From Erythrophleum ivorense (taxonomy: Eukaryota > Streptophyta > Magnoliopsida > Fabales > Fabaceae), in the NCBI GenBank assembly GCA_026724425.1, contig JAIUCV010000090.1, forward strand, positions 1 through 64,000: a DNA stretch of 64,000 nucleotides, written 5' to 3'. Under the pieces are notes generated by a model. That model made no database searches and was not told the DNA's origin. It was given only the letters and a program-made list of their open reading frames with translations. A program made the position numbers and the translations under genes. Positions 1-11,054 of the stretch are shown piece by piece. Each line of letters begins with the position of its first letter. Position 1 is the first letter of the stretch.

Positions 1-1341
1 AAACAAAAATGTGACCTTTTGGAGGTGGTGTCGAGCGACACCAGGGAAGGGTGTCGGTCAACACCGGTTATCGGAATTCAATCTCGGTTTGATTTGATTT
101 CGTCCGGTGTCTGGCGGTTTGTTGAGTGGTGTCAAACGACACCAGGGAGGGTGTCGGTCGACACCGGTTATAGCGATTTCGAGTCGGTTCGATTTACGTC
201 ATCGGTTTAGTCCTGGTCAAGGGAAGGAAAGAGGTTGCAGCTGTGTTTTGGCTCACTTTTCGAGGTGAAAAGTTTTGGAGCGGAAAAGAGGCGATTTTGG
301 GTGATTTCTGGAGTTTTGGGATCAAATGCACTGTTCATCGGAGCACTGTTCATCGATCGCACTGCTCATCATCTCTCTTTTCCCCCTTTCAATCCTTTGT
401 CGAGATGAGTGCGTGACCGTAGGCTCGTGAATCATGGATCTGTTGTTTTGGATTGATTATTGGTTGAGTTTTTGGAGTTTTCATCGTTGATGGTGATGTT
501 TTTGATGATATTATGTGTATTGAATCGTGATTATTGACTATTGGTTGAGTTTTCGTGTTTATGTGATGTTGATCGTTTCTGGTTGTCGATCTGCAAGCTC
601 GGTGTCGAGCGACACCGTGATTGAGTGTCGAGCGACACCAGGTGGTGTCGGTCGACACTGTTGGTTTAAATCGGTTTGGTTTAATTTAATTGATTGGTTT
701 AATTGAATTATTTAGTTAAGTGTTTAATCGGTTTATGGTTTGAATTTTAATTAAACGGTTTAATTAATTTTAATTGGTTTAAGTGGTTTACTTGGTTTAA
801 TTAATTATTCAGTGGAGGAATTAATTAATTAATTGGTTCTACAATAATTATGAAAATTATGAAAATTGTTTAAAATTATTATCTAATTATGGAAATTATT
901 TAACAATCGAAGAAATTATTTAATAATTATGGAAATTATTAATATTGTTTAAATGTTTGAAAATTTGCGTAATTGGCCTATAGGCGGGGTGATCACCTTA
1001 CTAAGTATTTATGAAATACTTATGCATCTCTTTCGCAATGTGATGCAGGTAAAAGAGAAGTGTGATCGCGGAATCAAGGCTAAAGAAGAGGATGATAGGG
1101 TGCTTATTTATGGAGTTTATTGTTTGAATTGTTAGAGAACCTGGTGTTTAGGTTGCTAGTTTTTATTATGTTTTTCTGGAATTGAATTTTGTTGGTTGAA
1201 TTATATTGTTTATTTAATGGTTTATTTATTTGAGAACTTCCGCATTGTGTTGATTTGTGATAGCTGTTGAGAATTAGTATTTATGGGAATATTAATTCGG
1301 GTTATTTAATTTAATAATAAAAAAAAAACTTGGTTGTTTCA
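1..1341 (+). repeat. LTR of a Tekay-type Ty3/gypsy element, 5' end cut by window edge
   Basis: The strand reads as an LTR in forward orientation. It has clusters of the palindrome TGTCG-NN-CGACA near 30-170 and 600-655, AT-rich middle DNA, a conserved block near 970-1060 (AATTGGCCTATAGGCGGG, then TGATGCAGGTAA), an A-run, and the end TTGGTTGTTTCA. The same landmarks occur in the LTRs at 36905-38324 and 44015-45399. Compared with the opposite-facing LTR at 3925-5123, only about 14 bases are missing at the left. No primer-binding site follows its 3' end, so the junction at 1341 is rearranged. Confidence 0.85.
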
Positions 1342-1379
1342 GGTAAGCTCTGCAAAAGACAACCTGGAACCTGATGCTC

Positions 1380-2364
1380 AGCCTTCACAAAAGGACATGT
1401 GTTCCGGTTCGCAACCCAATCAGCCACTTCTCTCTTCAACCCGACCCAACGATAATACCTCTTGAGGTCATGAAACATCTTGGTCGCTCCTGGATGAATC
1501 GAGAACTTGCTCGCATGAGCCTCCCTCAGAATCTACTAGTCCAACATCTCTTTGGGCTTTCCAAAGCTCTCCTTGCACTCCGGCGACCAAACAAAAGGGA
1601 CATCCTTGCCGGTCAACTTCGTCATAGGCTGAGCCATACTCGCAAAACCCTTGACGAACCTCCTGTTATAACCTGCTAACCCAAGAAAACTCCTGATCTC
1701 GGTAGCACTACTCGGTTTATGCCAATCCTTGATAGTCTCAATCTTCGTTGGATCTACAAAAACTCCCTCTGCAGAAATAATGTAACCAAGAAACCCCATC
1801 TACCTCTGCCAGAAACTGCACTTGCTCAACTTAGCATACAGCTTCTGCTCCTGAAGCTTCTTCAGAACCAACCTCAAATGAGTCTCATGCTCCTCAGGAC
1901 TCCTCGAATACACCAAAATGTCGTCAATGAAGATGATAACGAACACATCCAAATACTCCATGAACATGTCGTTCATCAACCTCATAAAAGCCTGCTGGCG
2001 CATTAGTCAAACCAAAAGGCATGACCACCAACTCAAAATGCCTATATCTTGTCCTAAAAGCAGTCTTCCGAACGTCTGCCTCATCTATCGGGATCTGATG
2101 ATAACCCGATACCAAGTCAATCTTGGAGAACCAATTAGCACTCCTCAGCTGATCCAATAACTCGTCAATCCTCGGGAGAGTGTACCTGTTATTCACTGTG
2201 ACTCGGTTAAGTCCATGGTAATCGATAGATAGCCATAAATTCCCATCCTTGTTCTTCACAAATAGCACTGGTGCTTCCCAAGGTGAAACACTCGGTCGAA
2301 TGAAGCCCTTACTCAAAAGGTCCTCTAACTGCTTTTTCAGCTCTGCCAACTCTGCTGGAGCCAT
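1380..2364 (-). pseudogene. Ty3/gypsy pol fragment (RT plus joined integrase zinc-finger piece)
   Basis: On the minus strand this reads as reverse transcriptase of a gypsy-type polyprotein. It shows the conserved KGFIRPSVSPW start, the palm motif VMPFGLTNAP and the active-site block FIDDILVYSR, then the RT tail FLGLAGYNRRF. At about 1536 the RT tail is joined directly to sequence antisense to the integrase zinc-finger region (1380-1535). The RNase H part, roughly equivalent to 41500-42170 of the complete copy, is therefore deleted. Frame changes split it into several open pieces. It is a dead copy of the family represented intact at 36905-45399. Confidence 0.85.
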
Positions 2365-2408
2365 CCAGTAAGGTGTCTTGGATATCGGAGCTGTCCCCCG
2401 GCTCTAAC

Positions 2409-3769
2409 TTAATCGTGAAAGGATCTGACTGAGATGGTGGTAACCCCGTCAACGACTGAAATGGATGCACTGACCCACTGACCCACTGGATGCACTGCCG
2501 CAATCTGTGCAACTGGGCAAGCCGCTACAGGCTGAAACTCTGCAACCGTCATCCCCTGCAACTTGGGACACATCGGTCTGATATTCCCCGGCTCTCTGCA
2601 GTGAAAGCACACTCTAGCCTCTCGGGCTGGCTCCTTCCTAGGACAACTCGCGACCCGATGCTCCGTGTTCACGCACCCATAACACGCACCACAAGGAATC
2701 TGGCTAACTCCAGAAGACTCCTCCCATCTCCTCTTCTGGCCCTACGCAGGCTTGCCGCCCTTACCAGAACCAGAACCCACACTCGAACCTCTGCGCTGCT
2801 GCTGCTGACTACGAGGCTGGATAGCAGGAGCAACTGCAGCGGGCACAGCTGACGGACCAACCTGCTGACGCTGATCCTCCTCGATGGATGACGCCAACTC
2901 CACTAAGTCTGCCTCGAGGTGTATACCCCACCTCTACATTGCGTCCTGATGCTCAACCGAAGTCCCTGAAGAAATCTCTGGAACAGAGCACGCTCGTCTC
3001 CCATACTAGGCCATTATGCACCTAGCCTACTGAACTCCACGTTGTACTCGCACACCGAACGATCTCCCTGAGACAACGCCATGAACCGCAACTGAAGTCG
3101 ATCCCGAGCTTCCTGAGGGAAGTACTTGGCGTCGAACTCTGCCACGAACTCGCCCCAAGTCCAAACTGATCTCCTCCCCTCAATGGCTCGCCACCACAAA
3201 TGTGCATCACCACTCATATAGTGGATAGCTAACTCCACCTGGTACTCCACTGGACATCTGATAGACCAAAAATTCCGCTCCAGTCTCGATCTCCACTCGT
3301 CGGCCTCCTCTGGACCAATGCCGCCTTCAAAGAAAGGCGTCGCAATACGCTGCATCTGCCCCATCATCTCTAGATAAGGCGGAACACCTCCAACCACAGT
3401 CCCCAACTGCTCTGCCGCCGCAGCTCCCTGCTGCACCCCGGCCACCGGAGGAACACCCGGAGCTTACTGCGGAACCACTGGCGGAAAACATGCCAGCAAC
3501 TGTGTCAGCAACCCCACAACTAGGTCATCTCGACCCTGAGCTGGAGCAGCACCCGCACCTGGGCCCGCCCCAACTCATGAGCCTCCACCGGCACTAACAC
3601 TTGTCTCACCCGCCAAATAAACAGACTGGATCACCGAAGCAGTCGCCACACTCGGCGCTACACTCTCGTCCGACTCCGCTGGTACTCCATGACCCCGACC
3701 CCGGCCTCCACGGCCTCTGCCATGGCCTCTACCGCGGCCTCTACCACGACCTCTAGCAACTCCGTCCAT
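2409..3769 (-). pseudogene. Ty3/gypsy gag pseudogene
   Basis: The minus-strand reading starts at 3769 with an Arg/Gly-rich N-terminus of RGRGRG repeats. It continues into a retrotransposon gag domain (ATPFFEGGIGPEEADEW; the LWWRAIEG and FPQEARDRLQLRF blocks) and ends at a CCHC zinc knuckle (CFHCREPGNIRPMC). Several stops and frameshifts break it. The protease that should follow is missing: near 2400-2490 gag tail sequence runs straight into a short RT leader. The same domain order is seen in the complete copy at 38535-39953. Confidence 0.85.
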
Positions 3770-3908
3770 CTGACTGCAAGGATCAGTAGATGAGCACTAG
3801 AAGAAAAGAAAGCACAACAAAACACACAACTACTCGCCGCGGAATCTCCTGAAGCCCGAAGAGAATGATACTAAAACTATCAATTCCTAATAGTCCTAAA
3901 ACCGTAAG

Positions 3909-3922
3909 GGTTCTGATACCAA
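3909..3922 (-). other. Primer-binding site (initiator tRNA-Met type)
   Basis: The minus strand shows TTGGTATCAGAACC two bases inside the LTR at 3925. This is the usual plant PBS (TGGTATCAGAGC-like) with small changes, and it fixes the element's orientation as minus. Confidence 0.75.
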
Positions 3923-3924
3923 AA

Positions 3925-5123
3925 TGAAACAACCAAGCTCTTTTTTTTTTAATAATTAAATCAATACTCAACGGAAGTCTTACAACAATAAATCAATAAA
4001 TCAAATAAATTATCAATTCAACAATTAATTTAAATAAATAAATAAATACTAACAACCTAAAAACCAGGTTCACAACTAGCAACTTAAACAATAATAAAAC
4101 AAATAATCCTATCATCCCCTTCTTCGGCTTTGATTCCGCGATCACACATTTCTTTTACCTGCATCACATGCGAAAGAGATGCGTAAGTATTATCATAAAT
4201 ACTTAGTGAGACGATCCTACCGTCTACAAGCTAATTACGCAATTTCCAGACAATTTGACATTAATTAAAATAATTACCACAATTATTAAATACTTTTTTC
4301 ATACTCAAAATCATCTCCAATAATTAAAATAATTCTCCTAATTATTTTAAATAAATATTAAATAATTTTCATAATTAAATAATAATTTTAATTAATTATT
4401 AAACCATAATTAATTAATTAAACCAAACAATTAACCATTTAAACCAATTAAATTCATTAAATCGAGTTAAACCATTTAATTCCAATTAGAATCGATTTAA
4501 AACCGGTTCACCCGACCAAACCAATCCTCGGTGTCGACCGATACCAGCTTGGTGTCGCTCGACACCCGATTCACAGGGTGATTCCGAACGCGATTGTACA
4601 GTGCAAAAAACACATAATCATATCACAAACATCTCAAAACACGATTAAACTCCACAATCATCACAGAAACAACACGAAAAACACCATAAACTCATCTATT
4701 AATCAATCTAACAACATAGATCTAGAAATTTCGACCCTATAGTCACGCACTCACCTTGACAAAGGATTGAGAAAGAGGAAAGGAAGATGAACAGCAACAA
4801 TCAGCCTCTGATCTGGCCCAGAAACTCCATAAATCTCCCGTAACGTCTTTTTTCACTTCAAAAATTGTGCTCAAAAATACGGCTGCACCTCTTTTAACTC
4901 AAAAATAGGGTTTCCAGACCCAAACCGGCCCAAACCGACACTTAAATCGAACCAACTCGATTTCACCATAACCGATGTCGACCGACATCAATCCTTGGTG
5001 TCGCTCGACACCACTCGAGCAAAATTGGAAATCGCAATTCCAATAACCGGTGTCGACCGACATCCTTCCTTGATGTCATTCGACACTACTCCAAAAGTCT
5101 ATTTTTGGTTCACGGATGTTACA
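3925..5123 (-). repeat. 5' LTR of the decayed Tekay-type element (minus orientation)
   Basis: Reading the minus strand, it starts TGTAACATCC at 5123 and ends TTGGTTGTTTCA at 3925, with the same palindrome clusters and mid-LTR block as the other LTRs. It is diverged from them by scattered substitutions. It faces the LTR at 1-1341, so the pair forms an inverted repeat around a 2.6-kb loop. Confidence 0.85.
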
Positions 5124-5734
5124 GGTATAGTTGATTATGTTTAACCATAATAAATATAGCGGACAAACATACAATATAGTTGACTATCTGTTTAAACATA
5201 GTAAGCTATATAGCATACAAACATATAGTATAGTGCACTATATGCAATGATAGTTACTTATCTATATTTTACGGTCATCAGTTTTGTAAAAAATAGCTAT
5301 TTAACAATTTTTGAAATAGCTATCTAAATTTGGTTTATTGTTTCAATCTAAACATAGACATATGTCTTAGAGGTTAAAAGTATTGAGTTTCTTTGTTTTG
5401 GCTGCATTGCATCTCCTCGTAACAACGTCATCTCAGTATATTTTTCAATTTTTCACCATGTGAAAAGAATGAATATGTTTTTTGGAGAGAGAAAATATAT
5501 GATTTGGGTTTTAAGGACAGTTTTGTTAATTACATATGTATACTTTTGCTAATTTTCTCATATCTATTATTATTCACCTAATTTACTCAATAAATAATTG
5601 CTTTGTTGATTTGTTGGTTTCTTAGACAATGATTTAGGCATTTTCAATTATGGGTCTATCTTCATATAAGGGCCCAACTTTATTTGGCAGCTTTTTTCTC
5701 TCATAGAGTTGAGTTGACGGTTAAAAAAACAAGA
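5124..5734. other. Spacer between LTR and KI-MULE copy 1; no gene seen
   Basis: AT-rich DNA with three loose repeats of an ACAAACATA-TATAGT unit near 5140-5250. No conserved reading frame, RNA gene or recognisable element end was found. Confidence 0.6.
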
Positions 5735-5795
5735 GTTAATGATTAGAATAACCCTTTATTATGCCTTAATGAGTAGAATAACTCTCTAATTTTTG
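5735..5795 (+). repeat. Left terminal repeat of KI-MULE copy 1
   Basis: Contains two direct copies of an AATGAnTAGAATAAC unit around TTTATTATGCC. Its reverse complement recurs at 15999-16060, giving a short imperfect terminal inverted repeat. Confidence 0.65.
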
Positions 5796-6819
5796 CAACC
5801 TGAAAAAAATGGTGAAAAGTCCATATATTCTTCAAGGTTCCTTTAATTTACAAGTCTGCCATTTTCGAAAAAGAAAAAAGAAAATAACAAATCATTTATA
5901 TTACACTTTATTTACAGATATGCCATTTCGATTTCAATTTGTTTTGAAAGAAAAAAATCATCTCACTTTTCTTTTCTTCCCCGACAGATTTCTTCCCCGA
6001 TGGAGAAACCCTAAAATCATCGACGGCAACTCTTCGTCTTCCTTTCTCAGCGACGAGAACTCCTCCTTCTTCCTCTTTCGGCGAGGAGAACTCCTCCTTC
6101 TTCCTTTGTCGGCGACGAGTACTCTTCCTTCTTCCCCGACAAAATCTCCATTTCTTCCTTGTTCTGCGAGAAGATTTCGTCGATTCAGTCCGGCGGTGCT
6201 TCCACAAAGGCGGCTCCGTTCACCTTCTAACCCAGTTCCGGCGAAGATTCCGTTCAGAGCGGCGGAAAATTGTGGGTTGTGTTCAAGCGATTGATTCCAG
6301 AGATTGTGAATGTAAGAATAACATTAAACCATAGATTTTCCCTGATTTCTGAGATTGTAGGTTAAGAAAGTAGTTGTTTATCTTCGATTGAGAATCCGGG
6401 TTTCATATTTCTCTTGAAATTTGCAAACCCTAATTTTTTTCAAATGGAAACCCTTGAATTCATGACCATAGATGCCATTTTCGGCGAACGAATGAGCCAT
6501 TGCCGATGAAAAGCCTTGATTTCGTAATCGTAGATGAAGATTTTTTTAGAATTTTTATTTTCTTGTTGGTAGATTTATTTATGAAATGGTAGTAGATTTG
6601 TTTGTTATCGATTTTGTGATGGTAGACTTGAGGATGATAGATTTATTTGTGGTATTTACATTTTTGTGTACTGGTTGATTTGTTGGATTTTTCAATTGGC
6701 GATGGTAGACTTATCGACGGTAGACTTGTTTGTGATGGAAATAATATTGTTTACTGATAGACTTTTGCAATTTTTTAGTTGGTGGTGGTGGACTTATTCA
6801 ATTTTTAATTTGTGCAGAT

Positions 6820-9800
6820 ATGGCATCTAAAAAGCCGAGGAAGGAATATCCACAGAGATTGTATCCAGCCGGAAAATCTTCTTTGCAAAACCGAAGTATG
6901 CATCACAACTGCGTCTTCTCAGGTTTTGGAGAGCTGCAATCCGCTGTTAGGAAAACACTTTACAACGACGTGATGAATAATTCTGTTGAGCGGAATTATG
7001 AGATATGGTCCTTAATTGGGGGTCGTCCCATTAGGTTTAGCCTCCATGAGTTTCGTGATATTACACGGCTAAACTGTGAGCCATTTGAAGATGATGGAGA
7101 GTTGAATGTTGACCATAATCAGTTTTGGGAATTGGTCGGCATCAAATCAGGCGAAGGACCTAACTGGGAAGAATTAGACAAGGCGTTTGGAATATGTAGT
7201 AGTTGGGATTATCAGCATAAGAGAAAGCTTGCATTGTTGTTTGTGTTGCATGTGGGAGTATATGGCTTAGCTTGAAATAGTAGAATCCATTTCAAGGCAG
7301 CAAAAAGAGTGTTGGTTCCAGAGGCGTTTGAGAGCTATCTATGGGGTAGAGTTGCATTTCAGCAGTTGGTGCATTCGATTAAAATAGCAAAATTTGACGG
7401 CCCTTCCTACACAATTCCTGGATTTGTGCATCCGTTGCTTATATGGGCTTACGAAGCAGTTGATATTATTGGAGAAAAATTTGGGAGGAGACGTGATGCT
7501 CCAATCCCTCTACTACGTTGGCAATCATCCCGTCGGAGATATAATCTGGAGGCCCTTATGGAGGAGGATAAGAAGAAGAGCGTCGATAAGAAGGTATGTT
7601 CTCTTGGTCAATCTACACAGCAGTAAACTTATTAGATTATTTTATAGAAAATGACTTATTAGATTATCACATATATATGTCTACCATCGATTTTATGTGA
7701 AAATCAAGCAGATTAATTTGGAGAGAAAACTCGATTTGACTGGATCTGACTGATGTGTGAAATTTTAATTCGTGGATGCAGGCCCGTGTTAGACACTTAG
7801 TGGAGATGCCTCTTGCTGAGATATATCCAAAATGGGCTGATGAAGAACCAGACTGTGATAAGAAGCTTGACAATATGATTCGCGATATTCTTGACGGCTG
7901 CTTGGATGAATCTTTTTGGGAAACCGACGATGGTGGGAGAAAAAAGAGCAAGAGTAAAGTGGTGGAAAGCGCCGACGGTGCTGCAACTAAGAGGTAGAGT
8001 AAAGTGGTGGAAAGCGTCGACGGTGCTGCAACTAAGAGGAAGAGCAAAGTGGTGGAAAGCGACGACGATTTTATTGAAGATTACCGTGCCCCCAAGTCCT
8101 CGAATAAACAAAGTGCCCAAGCGGAAGAAGAGCAACGACCAAAGAAGGCTTGTGATGTGGAGAAGAAAGAAGTTAGTAGGAAGGAAGAGCAAAGGAGAAA
8201 AAAGGTTTTTGATGGGGAAAAGAAGAAGGCAACACTAAATAAGGAGAGAAGTGATGAGTCAACCGAAACTTCCATGTCTGATGATGATACCAGTTTACGA
8301 GAAGAAGTTAACAGACAGAAAGAAGCAAAGAGAAAAGCGAAGAAGAGAGAGAATGAAGAAGGAAGTAGGCACTATGACCTTACCGCAATGCTGCAAGCTG
8401 TGCTGGCTAAAGTGAATGCAATAGATGACAGGGTGTCTACTATAGAGGCGTTAAGAGAAGGTGGTCCGACAGAGCCGGTTGCAGATGTAAACCCCAATGC
8501 CGAGGGTGGTGGTGCTCAGCCGAAACCCGTAGAACAGGGGAGTCCAGATCCGGTACGTAGGGCTCTGTTTTCTGGGAGTTTTTAACGCTATGGTTGAAGT
8601 TGGGATGTTAAACGGTGTAATTTCTCAAACATATGGTTTGTGTAATAGTTTGGTTTGGGATGGTTTAATTCTTGTACCTTGAAAGATGAAATCATTGTCT
8701 ATGTATCATAGTGTGGATATAAATGGTAGACTTTTATTGGTAGACTTGCTATGATGGTAGATTTACTGTTGCTAGATTTATGATTGTAGATTTATTATGG
8801 TAGATTTATTATATAGACTGATAGCTGAATTCCCGAAAGTGAAGGGAACTGTTGCTGATAAAGTGAAGACAATAAAGCAGGAACCTGCTGATCCAAAAAA
8901 GAAGACGAGAGCAAAAGGAAAGAACAAGGACACCCAACCAGAAGGGAAGAAGAGGGAATTCGTGATCCCACAATTGTCTGACGAAAATGATAATCCGGAG
9001 ATGGAAGTGTTTAACGGTGGACTAGATAAGTTTCTTGAATTTATCAATAGAGATGATTTCTATGGGAGGCTTCCACGCCACATTAATTTGGCACCTAATC
9101 AAGTGGACCCTTACATTGGAAGCTCAGCAGTGAAGCAGATAATGGTTGGTGTAAACCCTTCTTCTGCGGTGTACAATCCTTTTGAAAAGGTCGCTGAAGC
9201 AAAATTGGATGCGTTAGTGGAGTTCATGCGGACAGACTTGTAAGTTATTTTCGTGCTATTCCCTTATTAATGACTTGTAAGTTATTGAAACTAGATGGAA
9301 TCTTAGTTTACATTCATATTTGCAGAGACAATCTGTTGGACGATAGCCTTAGACTGGTTCAGTTCTATGCTCAACTGATGTCACCTAAACAACTTTGGCC
9401 ACCGAAGAATGATAGATTTGGGTGGCTGCGTGATCCGGTAAATTTTTTATGATAGACTTGTTATTAAAGAGTTCATATACTGATAACTGTTTTCATTATA
9501 TATGTTGCAGCACATGGTTGCTGTTATGGATTTGTTCCGACAACAGTCTTTAGCCAGCCCCACTCCCTATCGAAGCGAAAGGATTGCTTTCCTTGACCCT
9601 TCGTTCAGAAGTTTGTGGTGTAGTGAGTATAAAAACGATTTCCTCATGGATAAGGATAAATATACGTTTCGTCAAGAGTTCATAAATACCTTTAATGGTA
9701 CAGCCCCAGAGTTCGCTTGTACCAACAAGAAATGGGGTGAGGATGTGGATACGTTGTACATCGTCCACAATATCGAGGATGAACATTGGATTGCGGTCGA

Positions 9801-10233
9801 AGTTGATCTCGTTAAGGGAAGGGTGAAGGCATATGATTCCATCAATACTGCGTTTAGCGAACCTAGGCTGAAAGAGGAATGCTGCAGACCGTACACGAAA
9901 ATGATTCCTCTTTTGTTCAAGCAGATGGCACCACCGGAGAAGAGGAAGAAAATGAGCGAGGCAGCATACAGCTTTTACAGGGTAACAACTTTCCCGCAAA
10001 ACTTTCAAAGCGACGACTATGGAGTTTACACATTGAAGTTTATCGAGTGCCTTGCGCTTGGACATACTACAACCGGGCTAAGCGATTCCACTGTTGGTGC
10101 GTTGCGTGTGAAATATGCAGCAGAGGTATTGGATGAGCTCCCGCCTGAGGAGTGTTTCCAATTATCGTGCCCGCTGCCTCGGGGAACAAACGATGGTGAT
10201 AGATTTCCACTACAGACTGATTCGTTGCAGTAA
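6820..10233 (+). pseudogene. DUF1985/ULP1-like cysteine protease gene, copy 1 (broken)
   Basis: Five exons fit GT-AG rules: 6820-7593, 7782-8552, about 8830-9239, 9326-9437 and 9511-10233. The first exon encodes a DUF1985-type domain (MHHNCVFSGFGELQSAV, FSLHEFRDITRLNC). The second is Lys/Glu-rich with a tandem KSKVVES-DGAATKR repeat. The last is a C48 (ULP1/SENP) peptidase domain with His in DEHWIAVEVD, Asp in YDSI and a Gln before the Cys position. ULP1 enzymes remove SUMO from proteins. Here the catalytic Cys codon is TAT (Tyr) at 10018-10020. There are also stops at 7273 and 7995, an 87-bp in-frame loss in exon 1, and loss of the exon 3 start relative to copy 2. It is not expected to be active. 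Confidence 0.8.
7945..8065 (+). repeat. 45-bp coding tandem repeat in the ULP1-like gene
   Basis: Three units encode K-SKVVES-DGAATKR. One A-to-T change in the second unit makes the stop at 7995-7997. The same repeat lies in copy 2 near 35150-35275. Confidence 0.8.
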
Positions 10234-10638
10234 TCATATCTTGTTCAATGCAGGGCATGAGATTAATTGTTAGTTATGGCACACTGTTTAATTGTGAGGG
10301 CTGTTTAATTGTCCAAGCGCCTGCAAAGTTATGGCAGACTTATTTTGAGACTTACGGTGGTAGATTTATTATTGTGGTAAACTTATTTTGAGAGTTACTT
10401 GGCAGACTTATTTAGATACAGCCGTTGTTGTGGTAGATTTGTTTCATTAGGCTTGTTATTATGCCTGATATATTTATCTCACTACGGTAGATTTAGACAG
10501 ACTTGTGCGTTTGTCAAGACTTATTAAAACACAAAGATTTTATTTTAAATTAAAACACAATTCGAGTACCTGGGAAAAGTAAAACAAACATGTAATACAA
10601 AGTGATAGTTCAGATTGTAAAAGAAAACCACAAAGCTA

Positions 10639-11020
10639 AGATTGGCATGTAGCGCGATTATGGCCAGCCTTTTTACATTTTCCACACGTATTTTCTTTGC
10701 GTGGACGCTTACTCTCCATAGCGACCTCAAATGCAATCTTCATTCTGGAGTTCTTCGGTCTCCTCGACGGTTGATGAACGATCGGAGGTTTCCAAAATTT
10801 GGCTATCACATTTTCTGGTACAGGGAGTGCCACATCTCTTGGCATTACGGTTTTGGCGTATGAATTGAACAAGGAAGTGCGTCTAAAGTAGGTATGGGCG
10901 AGCGAGATACGTGATATACCTACGGCTTCTGCGGCTGCAATCGCATGGACACATGGTAATTTATCCAAATCAAACCTGCGACAAGTGCATTTCTTCTCTG
11001 TCAAATTAAAGACATGCAAT

Positions 11021-11054
<34 letters not shown>

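Noticed and set aside
5809..6294. 161-codon plus-strand frame in the KI-MULE leader (also 33035-33331 minus)
   Set aside because: Low-complexity CT-rich leader DNA; frame differs between copies and no family resemblance is seen.
9550..10065. 171-codon minus-strand frame over the ULP1-like exon
   Set aside because: Antisense shadow; the plus strand has recognisable C48 peptidase motifs.
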